Origin: Dicyema japonicum
Lineage: Eukaryota; Dicyemida; Rhombozoa; Dicyemidae
Length of the DNA: 64,000 nucleotides
Assembly: GCA_011109175.1 (NCBI GenBank)
Contig: RDEW01000031.1
Coordinates: 62,001-126,000, forward strand
Direction of reading: 5' to 3'
Numbering within the stretch: position 1 is the first letter of the stretch; each line of letters opens with the position of its first letter. The notes below the pieces were generated by a model. That model was given only the letters and a program-made list of their open reading frames with translations, was not told the origin of the DNA and ran no database searches. The position numbers and the translations under genes are program-made. Shown here in pieces: positions 1 through 10,520 of the stretch.

Positions 1-103
1 ATTTTTCATAGTTTTTGTTGGTGGCCTGCGCTTTCCACAGCCAGGTCCGCCAAATTCCGTAAATCCACTTTCAGCAGTGTATATAGGTTGTTCAGACGTG
101 CGA

Positions 104-1071
104 TTATTTACTTAGCTCCCGAGATACCGTCTCGGAAACTCCTGGCTTGCTCTGCTTAAGTTTCCGTGTAGCACTCCACTCCACCGACCCATCCTGAATA
201 TGTGATGTGTTGGTCCACTTCATCTCTTGTGTTGGCTTGATTGCTTCCTTTCTAGACTCTGTCTGCATGGGAATCATTTTCTTGAATGCCTCTTTCATAG
301 CAGGACATCCTTTGTAACGGGCATTATGTCTTTTTATTCCTCCACAATTAATACAATTTGTCTCCACGTTTGGAGAAAATTCACACACTACAAGGTCGTG
401 TTCCCCTCCACACTTGAGGCACCTCTTCTTCATGCAATGTGCGGCGATGTGACCTGTGGCCTCCGAATTACTACTAACCGAGGCCTTCGCCATTGGCATA
501 GGCTGCGATCCTCTTGACATTCGGGTTACCTACGAAGTTGAGGGAGCCATTTCCTGAAGGTAACCCAAGAGGTCGTCCTCACTTACCCAGAAAGGGATGT
601 TCCTGAGGACAATCTCACACGGTCTTGTAAAGGAATGTTCTAAATTGGTGGTTGTCAGTTCCAAAAAGACAGGTCTCATTTATGGCCTCCATATAAATGG
701 CCATGTGGAAACTGTCCCGGAAATCTACTCGGAAGGAGCCCGTCCTCTAGGCTCATCTTCAAAGATCCGTATTGGTCATAATATTGTAGAATATTCGCAA
801 TTTTTATCGCACTCATAGTAGAATGAACTGTGATCAATAGAGTCCTGTTGTCTATAGGATCAGCTTTCATTGGTTCGTCCGTAGGTTTGGACACTTCCGT
901 GGGGTCGTGTTTCGTAGGATCATTCGCAGGTTTAGCAGGTTCTGCATTATTCGGCGTCTTGTTATCCAAAACGAATGACTCAGCTGTAGCACTTCCCGGA
1001 GGACGAGAAGAGCTGCTGGCTTTCAATGTTGTGGCTTTCGTGGTCGTTCTTTTTCCTCTAGCAATAACCAT
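104..1071 (-). mobile_element. LINE ORF1 (gag-like, CCHC zinc knuckles), frameshifted
   Basis: This is the nucleic-acid-binding first ORF of a non-LTR retrotransposon. The N-terminal part (1071-676) is Pro/Thr/Ser/Lys-rich, followed by a stretch starting LLITVHSTMSAIKIANIL. After at least one frameshift the C-terminal part (520-104) carries cysteine knuckles: CLKCGGEHDLVVC followed by CINCGGIKRHNARYKGCP, the CX2CX4HX4C pattern of Jockey/I-type ORF1 proteins. The endonuclease/RT ORF would lie beyond the left edge. The two halves are in different frames, so the copy is dead. The clade assignment is inference; the zinc knuckles are seen directly. Confidence 0.7.
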
Positions 1072-1147
1072 TAAAATTTTTTATTTTTTATTTTTATTTA
1101 TTTCTTTTTTTATTAAATAATTATGCGAATGATCCTACGAAACACGA
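905..1147. repeat. Perfect 24-bp inverted repeat, 195-bp loop
   Basis: Positions 905-928 and 1124-1147 are exact reverse complements over 24 bases (core cgtaggatcattcgca). The left arm is inside the LINE ORF1, the right arm just 5' of it on that element's strand. A T/A-rich stretch (1075-1118) lies in the loop. It may be a foldback end or a gene-conversion scar. Confidence 0.85.
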
Positions 1148-1234
1148 ATTTTAAGGAAAACGTAGGACGTATGTCCGAAGGCTACAGATATTACAAGGCG
1201 GGATGAACAAACATCACAGAGAGGTTAAGCATGC

Positions 1235-1340
1235 CTGACACTTATTTTTTAGCTTCTAGCACCTGAACAGCAAAAAGGCTGTTCGGATCGAATGTGTCCG
1301 TACACATAACATCCCAGACTAGAGTTCTCTTAGCTAAATC
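1235..1340 (-). mobile_element. LINE C-terminal fragment (LVWDxxCxDTF module)
   Basis: The minus strand reads KRTLVWDVMCTDTFDPNSLF and then a short Lys-ended tail and stop. This is the conserved C-terminal module seen more fully at 49.3-49.8 kb and 19.4-19.95 kb here. The piece is isolated, with no RT domain next to it, so it is a 5'-truncated insertion or relic. Confidence 0.6.
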
Positions 1341-1589
1341 GCATGGATGGCCGTTCAAGACTAGTTTGTTAATACTTAACTTGAGATGTTGAGTCAGTCG
1401 CCATTTTCAAAAATTCAAAATTAGAAATTTCACATTTGCTCCTGTTCAATTCACGACCAATTTTAGACAAAGCGGAAATCATGTTTTTCTGAATCTAAAA
1501 GGCGGTATTTTGGGACCTCCAAGGATCGTATCGTTAGATACCAAAATTCAACAGCGAATAAAGAACATAGGTAATTTTAAAGAACATAG

Positions 1590-2460
1590 ATGAAAGAAGA
1601 GGTCCTAACGGGTCTTTTATCTGGACTTTGGAGGACGAGGAAATTGTCGAGGAAATTGTCAATTAACAAAGGTGGACTAGACTCTATAGAATTAGGTGAT
1701 CCAACAGAAAATATCGGGCCTTCTGTCTATACAAGGCTCCAAAATATTATTCTTTCTTATATTGTTGAATGCGTTCTTGGAGTCTTACTTTAAGAGAAAA
1801 TTTTCGCGAGAATTTTGCGAGCAACTATTTTTGAGTTTTACAACCGAACTGTACTCTAACTCCGGCTTAAAAATGGCTTTGGGAATACACAGTCAGGAAA
1901 ATAGAAATTGTGCAGGCGATCATGCAGCCAATATTCTGAAGACAAGGGCGACTGCAGTTGGAAGACTTTGCCTCGCTTATTATCCATGGTGGACAGAATT
2001 TGTTGCATCAGACTTCCGGATAAATCTGTTTTCTAAACAAAGTAAAGGATTAGATGTTGTTTTTCATGTTACTACAGAAAGACTCCTTTAAATCTCAAAC
2101 ACGTTCCCTGATATACCGAGAGTAAAAGGAACAAAACTGAATAACCTTACTCAATCGGATAAAGAGTTAGGGCAGATAATGTCTTCAATTGTTAGAAAGG
2201 CATCAGCAACAAAGAGGCGCTTAGACATTGGAATCCTTACCGGAATAGTTAGGGAATTCTGTAATTAAACTGAGAATTGACTCTGGGTCTAAGGTGCGAA
2301 TATATCATCCTTCATTTTATCATGAGGAATCTCTCTGTCGAGACATGAAGGAAAAAGGAATGACAGAGTTACATGCGAACACAATCGAAATGAAAGAAGT
2401 TTCCACAGTTTGTAAAAAACATACCTCTTTTTCGCATGTCGGTCTGGCTGCAGAATGAGC
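1590..2460 (+). pseudogene. Unassigned degenerate coding stretch
   Basis: An open stretch at 1696-2091 includes MALGIHSQENRNCAGDHAAN and a downstream block, in another frame, reading NNLTQSDKELGQIMSSIVRK. The composition is protein-like but I recognise no family. Repeat-rich surroundings and frame breaks favour a dead mobile element. It could instead be exons of an unidentified gene; I could not thread a consistent set of tiny introns through it. Confidence 0.25.
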
Positions 2461-2639
2461 ACTTAACAAGTACTGTTGCAAACACGACTATACACGTTTT
2501 TATGTCTTCTTTTCTACTTTTCTTTTCACCCAATATATTGTGCGTGATTATTTTTAATTTTCATTATTTGATTATTTCATATGACATTAATTTTTCTTCA
2601 ATATACTGAAAACTATTTTTAAGATGAGCCTTAAGTATC

Positions 2640-2910
2640 AATAGTCGCGGATCCGGATTCCTTAGGGTCTGTAAGGAAGATGGAAACCCGCTTGATCTGT
2701 CCTTCTCTAAGGCAAAAGAAAGTCGATTGGTTAGGAAATCCCCTCCCCAATCTGATTCCTCTGCAGGGATGAGAGAAGGCTCTTTTACTATGTAGTGAGA
2801 ACAAGGGGAGACCACAGACGTTGATGACTCGTTTGATTGCGGGAACTTGGATTACCTAACTGTTTGACGTTTTTTTCTGTCTTTCTCGGTGATCCCGGAG
2901 ATCTAAATTA
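2640..2910 (-). repeat. Dispersed repeat D (likely LINE 3' UTR)
   Basis: This region is similar, in reverse, to 26460-26750 and 60150-60340. Shared landmarks are a 'gatcaccgagaaagac' block, 'ccagttc..aatcaa', 'caccgtacgaaagag' and 'aagcgggtttccatcttcc'. In the other copies the outer end adjoins AT-rich runs typical of a LINE 3' tail. No coding potential is recognised. Confidence 0.6.
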
Positions 2911-4243
2911 CTACTACATAGAATGTCGTCACTATAGATATGGATCATAAAACTGTAAAAATTGGGAATGAAAATATAGTTAATTTTCTATGGTAAATCT
3001 TGAAACGGCTATTCTTAGCATCATTTTAGTTGTCACTGTGACGAAAATAAATGTATCAGATCCATGAACTTTTTTCTATTTATTCATAAAAAACAATCTG
3101 ATCTCAAGGTTCCAAGTTATTTTAAATTAAAATTCATAAAATGGAAGAAAAATCAAGTTTTTAAGAGAGCTAAACGTTGCCGCAGCTTTAGAATGGTGGG
3201 TGTTATTTAAAAGCCATCAGAATTACTTCTAATGAACTTACCTTAATGGATTGAAAATGACAACCTATTAGATTTCACCATCATTTAATACACATAATCT
3301 CTTAAAGAAAACTCCCTATACAAGAAATGACTCAAAATTCGAAGGCATTGTCAACATTTTTGTGCTTCATAATAGGACAAGAAGCTATCCAATTAGAATA
3401 AGGCATTATCCATTCTCCTAAATGCTTTAACTGAAACAACTATAGACCCCTAGTCAGGTTCCCCAAAGCCAAATGTTCTAAAATCCTTAGTCGTACTCGC
3501 TTCATCTTCAAAAACTGATATTTGAACTGTAAATTCGAAGGAAGTGCATCAAGTTACGTAAAACAAAATTTTATGTGTAAAAAATTTCGGTCTATCACTG
3601 GTGGGACATTTGTAGTCATTGGTTCAACAAATAGGATTTTGTAAAAAAATTGAATGGTTTGATAGCAATGAAGTTGAGAAAATTGCAATCCAAATGGACT
3701 CCTTTATTTAAAGAAAAAATACCTGCTGCTAGGCTGCTATTTCCAAAGAGAACCTTTATGAAAAATGAAAAAGTTCGAATAAGAACAAATTCCGTGATTT
3801 TCATATCAATTGTCTAAAAAACTAACGTACGCTACTGGATGTTTCAATAAATTCCGTGGAAAAGCCAATTTAGATATATTAGAGGTAGTATATCTGATTC
3901 TGAGAGGTCCAGTCTTTCAGAAAATTAACCCCAATACTAAAATTCTTGCTATCTAATATATATTCTGTTAGGTAGAGGATAATGAGGTAGCTGTATAGAT
4001 AAAAGCCGAAAAGGCAGACATCGTTGGCATAAATAAATCGAAAATCAAACGTAGAGAAGCTCTAAACTGTAGCAAGGTGGATAAAATACATGTCGCTTTT
4101 CTATTGTAAAAAATCTGAGAACTCGAAACCCGAATTTCGCTGATTCAATGCAATACGAATTCATGTAAATTAAAGTATGCTGTGCCTCTACGTGGATCAA
4201 AATTGAGAGCCTCTACTCAAAGTCTCTTAATTGTCGTTTCGTT
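2911..4243. other. AT-rich stretch without recognisable gene
   Basis: Both strands were read. Only short AT-driven open stretches are present (for example 3616-3804, minus). No conserved motif, no repeat shared with the rest of the window, and no plausible splice chain were found. Confidence 0.5.
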
Positions 4244-4900
4244 TTGATTGAAAAATTCTTTTCTTCAAACAGAGATATCATCATTTTTGGAGATTTAAAG
4301 AATACAAACTTCGGGTGTGTAAAGTTCAATTATGATGGACGTTTGTTAAAGAATCTATTGGACATCTCGGATTTGAAGTTAATCATAACTATCCTAGTGG
4401 CAAAGATAAACTTGGTTATAACTTATGTGGAATACCCGACTATTTTAAAAGATAAGGGGAGGGACCAAATACAGCAAAAGATGAATATTACTATAAAAAT
4501 TGGAAAACTGCTAATGTTTTCCTCAGATATAAAATTGGAAGAATTGACTGGGAGACGTTTATCTCACTTGGTTTATATGAGGACTTAAGGAAAATAACTA
4601 CGATTAACAATTTTGATGTCACTAACCTCTTAAAGAACTATCTCCCTAGTCTTTACTTCCCTCGTTTAGAATATCAATCCATAGTGAGCATTCTAAATGG
4701 TGATCCCGTACAGACATCTTCAAGACAAACGAAATACAAATTAATGAAAAATCCGAGAAATTTATTGTAATTGATGGTCGATTATACCTCAAAGACGGAA
4801 AATATGAAAACCTGATAGACACTAAATCCCTATGCGGACTTCATCCGCTGTTCTTCAGATAGACACAACGTTTATCAAACAAAGTATGATTTTTCTATTG
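4244..4900 (+). mobile_element. Degenerate LINE endonuclease-like region
   Basis: The stretch reads FSSNRDIIIFGDLKNTNFG followed by YDGRLLKNLLDISDLKLI. This resembles the 'GDFN....GxxLxxLLxxxxLxxI' core of APE-type endonucleases of non-LTR elements. Downstream frames (4560-4750) continue a protein-like segment containing LLKNYLPSLYFPRLEYQSI. Several frame breaks are present. The family call rests on one motif, so it is tentative. Confidence 0.4.
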
Positions 4901-5134
4901 GAAAAGAGGTACTTTTAGTGAATAAATTTAGATACGAGTTTTAAAGGATTATGGGACAAATCCATCGCTAAGGTTAAGCAGATTTGAGTCTCCAAATGAA
5001 GAGCTAAGTAAAATTACTCAAATTTTGTCTAACAACCGAATAGAGTTTTATTTAATTTTTATCACAGATTAAGGCAGGATCAGGAAATTGAAAATAGTCA
5101 ACATGAATCGAGTCAAGAAAATATAGACTTTAAA

Positions 5135-5250
5135 AAAATTCTTGATTTTTGATTAGAAACCAATTAATGTTGATTTAATGACAGGTGACATGTCGTAAAA
5201 TCTTTGATTTTTGATTAGAAACGACAGGTGACATGTCGATTGACAGGTGA
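5135..5250 (+). repeat. Short tandem duplication (~64-bp period)
   Basis: 'ttgatttttgattagaaac' occurs at about 5141 and again at about 5206, and 'gacaggtgacatgtcg' follows in both copies (a third partial copy of 'gacaggtga' lies at about 5240). The unit contains the palindrome acatgt. Confidence 0.6.
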
Positions 5251-5269
5251 AATATAACAAGCACTGGAT

Positions 5270-5430
5270 GGGTAGCGGGACGCGACATATTATATCATTT
5301 TTCGTCTAAGAAATCGGATTTCTACACCAACAGGAGATCCACACGAACGCTACAAGCTATCTCGTTCGCCATCCTGAGAGGGAATAGACACGCAGGGTGG
5401 CCGCTGTATGATCATTCTGGATAGTTAAGC
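5270..5430 (+). repeat. Dispersed repeat B, copy 1
   Basis: The landmarks 'caacaggagatcc', 'cgaacgctac', 'ccatcctgagagggaatag' and 'cacgcag' are shared with 9890-10020 (+), 27100-27240 (+, 5' part) and 38480-38700 (reversed). No coding function is evident. Confidence 0.65.
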
Positions 5431-5639
5431 TGGATTATTTTGATTGTTAAAAAAATTATATAATTTTGTCCATTATCCAATCATTAATACGAATATTACC
5501 AAAATATTTTATAATTTCACCAATTCTTGACTATAAAACCAGTAATTCGTAATAAATTTTTACATTAACGAGTATAATTAAAAGATACCAAGGGCAAATG
5601 AAAATTTAACATAAAAAACGAAAACCAAAATTAATTAAA

Positions 5640-7434
5640 TTAACGTCCCAATTCATTCAGGTACGAGGCGAAAGTCTTCATCTAAAATTTAATTAAAGAA
5701 ACATATCAAACCCCATTCATGTAATTTGATAAATCAAGCTTTTCATTTTGTGAGTGTGCCCCGTCATCGCCACGACCACAAGGAATCAATACCACACTAG
5801 TTTCTGTGGCACGTTCAACGTCAAAAACAATTGGAATACTCCCACCTTCACGAATAAAGTCAGGCTCAATTCCATAAACTAAAATTTTCACTACACTCTT
5901 TAACCTTCAAGAATCGCCTTCCGGGCAGCCTCAAAATTTTTATCTCCAATTTTTCCTAACCAATATCCCCCATGATGAAGAGGATATACACTAAATTATT
6001 AATTTATGAAAAAATCACCTCATTTCAGTGGATGAATTGAGCGTAGAATGAACTTCAGCACAAAAGTTCTGCACTTTTTCGATTATATCTTCATTCTGCA
6101 TATGGGGAACAGTTCTGATGGAGAATTTACCTTTGACACAAGCCGGAATCACAGTTTTGCATCCGGGTTCAGAAAAGGCTCCCTCAATTCCTAGAAATAA
6201 TCACAAAACAAACCGTGAATTGAAAGAGACGGATATCTCATCCGATTCATCAAAGTTTGGGTTTTTCCATTAATAATTTTTGAGCATCCAATTTCACTTC
6301 TGTATTCTTCCTAGTATGAATCAATATATAAATTTAAACCATGTCGAAATCAATGTTTTCATATTGAGAAGATTCCTCCTCAGTTAAAGGGTCGACATTA
6401 TCATAAATATTTGGAATATTGATTTTCCCGTCGGATGAGACAAGAGCCGACATGATGTGCATTAAATCAATACAAGCTTCATTTCTAAAATTGCTAAATT
6501 ATTAAGCATACACAGTCCCTCCAAAACTGCCGGAATGAAGATCCTTACGAGCACAGTTAACTTTAATTTCAAAATATATGCATCCCCTAATATTAAGTTG
6601 CTATGACTACCTCAATCCATATGTAATACATGGCTTCTTGGTTCCGAGCCAATAGTTGTCAGAAATGCAAGCATAATCAACACCCTAAAAGAATCATAGA
6701 AAGGCATACGCTGAAAAAATCATTTTTGCGGTCACTGATAATTTTGCTTAATCCAAGTGATCCACTTTCCTCCATTCCCTCAAAGCAAAACTATAAATGA
6801 ATAAATTTAAAAACTTTTATGTTCACAGGGAGCTCATTTCCAGTATTTTGAAAGGCCTCAATAACGTTGAGCCAGCACAGAACAGGACCCTAAATGATTA
6901 GAATAAAGTTTCACTTTGTCGTCGGAAGATCCCCTTCCCAATAACTTTCCATCAACATTTGTCAGCACAAATGGATCAGTATTCCACCCATCCTCCTAAA
7001 AGAGTAAATAAAAACAGTAAAAAAAAAATATATACTGAAATTGCTTTACATACCAATTTGGCTGGCTGAACGTCAAGATGGCCATAAATCAAAACAGTTT
7101 TTGCATTCGGCTTTTTGCTTAGCAAAGTAGCCAGAATTACTGGAGGCAAATCTTGTTTTCGTCCATCAGGATACGCTTGCTGTTCCTCGTGTCTCACTAG
7201 CTCCACACTGGCTCCCAAATCTTGTAGCATCTAAATATACTTAGAATGAGCAAATACATTGCTACAAATCTCCATCATTTTCATCACTTCTCCTCGTGTT
7301 TCGTACCATGCGGAGACACTTTTGACTGCCACAGCATCTGCAAGTTTTCTTACAAACTTCTTTTCATTTTTATCAATATATCTGAAACAAATTAATACAA
7401 CAAACAACTTGTAGACACTACTCAATTCAGACAT
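5640..7434 (-). CDS. CNDP2: Cytosolic non-specific dipeptidase (CNDP2-like, M20 family)
   Basis: This is a zinc/manganese metallopeptidase that cleaves dipeptides such as Cys-Gly in the cytosol. Spliced exons read MSELSSVYKYIDKNEKKF at the start (7434), then SVSAWYETRGEV, PDGRKQDLPP and VLIYGHLDVQPA (the catalytic H-x-D of M20), then lower identities through the middle, then GIEPDFIREGGSIPI and GDDGAHSQNEKLDLSNY near the C-terminus. The final exon ends with a TAA at 5640-5642 and reads MKTFASYLNEL, matching the family's usual end. All introns I could resolve are tiny: 27 bp after residue 9, 26 bp before VYGIEPD, 30 bp before the last exon. An estimated ten or more interrupt the gene. Length matches the family (about 470 residues). 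I see no lesion, so it is probably functional. Confidence 0.9.
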
Positions 7435-7589
7435 GTGTGCTTATGAAGTTTACTAATCTATTTATCTTTTTTAATTAAAATATAATAAAAATGATTTGTA
7501 AAATTAATTTTATTTAATAAAAATTATTCAAAAGTACTATTTTGACTTTTTGATAAATTTTATTAAATTACATCATTGTGAGTGTGCTT

Positions 7590-8165
7590 CTTCATCTCCA
7601 TTACCAAGATAACATCTGTCCAAGGATTTTTTGTTTGTTCCACTCGCCGTTGAGACGTCTGGTTCCCTTGCGAAGGAATGCAGACAGATGCTTTAATGGT
7701 ACTTAAAATTAGTCAACATATTTAATTGGATTTTAATACATAAAATCTTAAGATTATTGATTTAAATTTGAATAAGATATTTATGATTTCAATAATTTAG
7801 GAGATCTACATATTATATAACTTTATCATTAGTCTTCCCCACTCCACTGGAGAGGTTTCCACAACTGCATGTAATGGACGTCTTACCTTTTATACTGATT
7901 CCGGATGGACTCTGTTAATTATCCGGGGTTAATAACTTTATGATAGAATTTAATCTAATTTATTTGATAACTCGAGATATAGTGGAAAGAGGATTATAGT
8001 AAATTAATTTCTACTAAAGGTATGTCCAATTCCTACGATCTGAGTTAGATACATCGTGTTCAAACATCACGGCCATCCATTGTGGGAACCCCTCTACTAT
8101 AGTAGTGAAGAGGTAGATCTTTTTTGAATACCTTCCATGGATTATGTGTCCCCTGAGTCAGATAA
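7590..8165. repeat. Mosaic of dispersed repeat fragments
   Basis: 7605-7690 shares 'gttccactcg.cgtt.agacgtctggtt' with 27120-27160 (repeat B). 7825-7935 is the reverse of 24330-24490 (shared 'ctccactggagaggtttccacaac' pattern and the terminal 'ccggggttaataa'). 8035-8150 shows no clear partner. 'Ggggttaataa' is the shared 3'-end signature of several LINEs in the window. Confidence 0.5.
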
Positions 8166-8561
8166 ATAATCTCAATATTCGAATTTTAATTGTCATTAAA
8201 TCATTTTATTATTTAAATTTTGATAGAGCTGTTTAATCCGCTAATGCTATAAAGTGGATTTAATAATTATGAAAATACTCATTTCTTAACTATTAAAGAA
8301 ATTCATTTGAAAAATCAAGGATGATGATTAAAGAGGTATCGGATAGCTTAGGTAAATCTCTCTTAGGCCTTTTCAAATTTGGGCAAGTCGAAAAATCTTG
8401 TTAATTCGAATGGTCGTAAAACCTGATAAAAAAGCCTTTAAGTTATTGTTTAATGTCATTACGGTTACACTAAAATAAACGTTACAATAATTGACTTTTT
8501 TTTCTTTTTAATTTATTAAGCCAATTATTTGTTGAGGTGGTGACAACGCCTCTATTGCACT

Positions 8562-8966
8562 ATGTCTTATTCGTATTCCTTACCGACTTCTCCGTTCACT
8601 CTGGGATCTTTTAATTACAAAGGACTTAAACAACCTTACAAGAAACACCAACTGGCATGCGATCTAACAAAATACGACGTCTCTGTCTGCTGTCTACAAG
8701 AGACAAAAACGACCGTACAATTTACAGAACTGTTTAGAAAATTCCACCTTTTTACCCTCTCATCAGCCTGCCGACATTATGATCTCGGATTTGAAGTCCG
8801 TCAGGACCTGATTCACGGTGTTACAAGAGTGTGGGCAGCATCTAACATTATAATGAAAATGGCGAACGACTTAGAATATCTAAGAGAACTAGCGCGCAAC
8901 AAAGGATCATGGTCGGGGCTGACGGGGAGGATGATTAGGAATACGGCACAAGGGAAACTTAACTAA
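8562..8966 (+). mobile_element. Intact 134-aa ORF: LINE endonuclease N-terminus fused to polyprotein C-terminus
   Basis: The ORF begins MSYSYSLPTSPFTLGSFNYK and continues GLKQPYKKHQL...DVSVCCLQETKT, the start of an APE-type endonuclease (N...QETK). About residue 95 the reading jumps, still in frame, to NDLEYLRELARNKGSWSGL, the extreme C-terminus of the same type of LINE (compare LDAIKSFACNR at 35.9 kb). Everything between, including RT, is missing. Upstream is a short AT-rich leader; downstream a tandem duplication. Unlike nearly every LINE piece here it has no stop or frameshift. It could be a non-autonomous internally deleted element, or a chance open relic. Confidence 0.6.
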
Positions 8967-8984
8967 TTTTATGTTTTCTCGGAA

Positions 8985-9062
8985 GTATTAGCAATTAGCA
9001 ATTTAATGACTAATCAAAAAAAAAGACAAGAATTAGCAATTAGCAATTTAATGACTAATCTC
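8985..9062 (+). repeat. Tandem duplication, 30-bp unit
   Basis: 'attagcaattagcaattt' followed by 'aatgactaatc' occurs twice, at about 8990 and 9031, separated by a short A-run. It lies directly after the fused LINE ORF and may be its 3' UTR tail. Confidence 0.8.
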
Positions 9063-9889
9063 AGAATCGAGATGCATTTCTCTTGACAATTTGCAAGGAA
9101 ATGCGCTCAATTAGCTAGCTCCTTTCTCTTTTATTATATTTCATAATCACGATGAGCGGTCCTATTCTGTTTAACAGGGTCAGTGATCTTTATTATCTTT
9201 ATTATTAATACAAAATAAAATAAAAAGTTAATACAGCAGCCCTGACTGACTTTATTTAACATGTAACCGTAGCGGCATGCGACATTTAATTAGCCTAGTC
9301 TGCTTCAACAAAAATAACATAAAAGGATCGCTTAGAAAAAGAACTGTTCAATCCGATTAATCTATGGAGTCTTAAAAAGAACGTATGCAAATCAGTTAAT
9401 TGTTTCTGGCTGCTTACATTGAAAACAGCATGTGCTAGTTTGGTTCCCTAGACATATTGCCTCAAAAAAATCGTCTGGAATATAAAATTGAAAAAATTTA
9501 GGAACAAATAAAGTTTTTTAATGTATTTGGAACGAGTTCACTTTACGCATTTCGATAGCTATGTTACGTCCTATGAGATGAATTTTTTTAGATTTGCCTT
9601 TTCTAAATAAGTACACTCTCAATTGTTATTCAATTAATCGATAAAACCTTCATGTGTTTTTTGAGAATCACATTATACAATCGAGAAGATTTTCAGTTGA
9701 ACGCCGTAAAATAGCTTAGCTTTTTACAAAAAAAACATTTTGTTCTTGTGATTTCTCTATTTCGGCGGTTTAAAAAATTTTAAAGTTAAATCTAATGATC
9801 ATATAATTTTAATTAACTTGAATTTTTGTAAATGATAAAATAATGTTAACATTCAATAATTATATAAATCATAGCTGGCATATTTAATC

Positions 9890-10245
9890 TTGAATCGTCC
9901 AGGGAATCGGATCGCTACACGAACAGGAGACCCTCGTGAGCGCTGCTGGTTATTTGAACGAATCTCGCTCGCTATCCTGAGAGGGAATAGCCACGCAGTC
10001 AGCCGCTATATAACCGTTTACTCTCTTTTTTGAATATAAAGATTTATTTTAATTTAATAAGATCATCGGGAGCCGTTGGTCCAATGACGGCTGAATTCTT
10101 GCAAGAACTCGGAGGATTGCTTGCCAGAAAGAAAAGGGATCAACGAGAAGGGTTATGGCTAAGACAAAAGATTGGAATAGCCATACTCCGAAGGAACTCG
10201 TTCGCAATCCACGCAGCAGGCTTCCTCAACTGACATTTGTTTAAT
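9890..10245 (+). mobile_element. Repeat B plus 3'-truncated LINE tail (C-terminal peptide)
   Basis: 9890-10020 is a good copy of repeat B. It is followed at 10060-10232 by an open reading stretch containing GAVGPMTAEFLQELGGLLAR and REGLWLRQKIGIAILRRNSF, then a stop and an A/T tail. The same peptide, slightly changed, ends the large minus-strand LINE at 49.1-51.2 kb and recurs at 12.1-12.33 kb. So this is the last ~170 bp of the LVWDxTCxDTF-clade ORF. Confidence 0.65.
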
Positions 10246-10520
10246 TGTTAAAAAAAAAATTTAATAAGATTAAAATTATAATAAAATATCTGAAATATAT
10301 TCGATTTGTCTAAACATTATCAAATCATGTTTTAGTTTCAATAGAAACAGTTGCCTTGCAATTAGATTATTGTGCGTTTCAACATTTTAATGTAAATTTT
10401 GATCTTTATTTCGAGCCAGATTATTTTACAATTTTTTAAACAAATTCAATAACTTTTTAAAGAAAAGTCAGATATAAATTTGAGGAAGAGACTCATAAAA
10501 ATTAGAATTTTTAACAGTTG

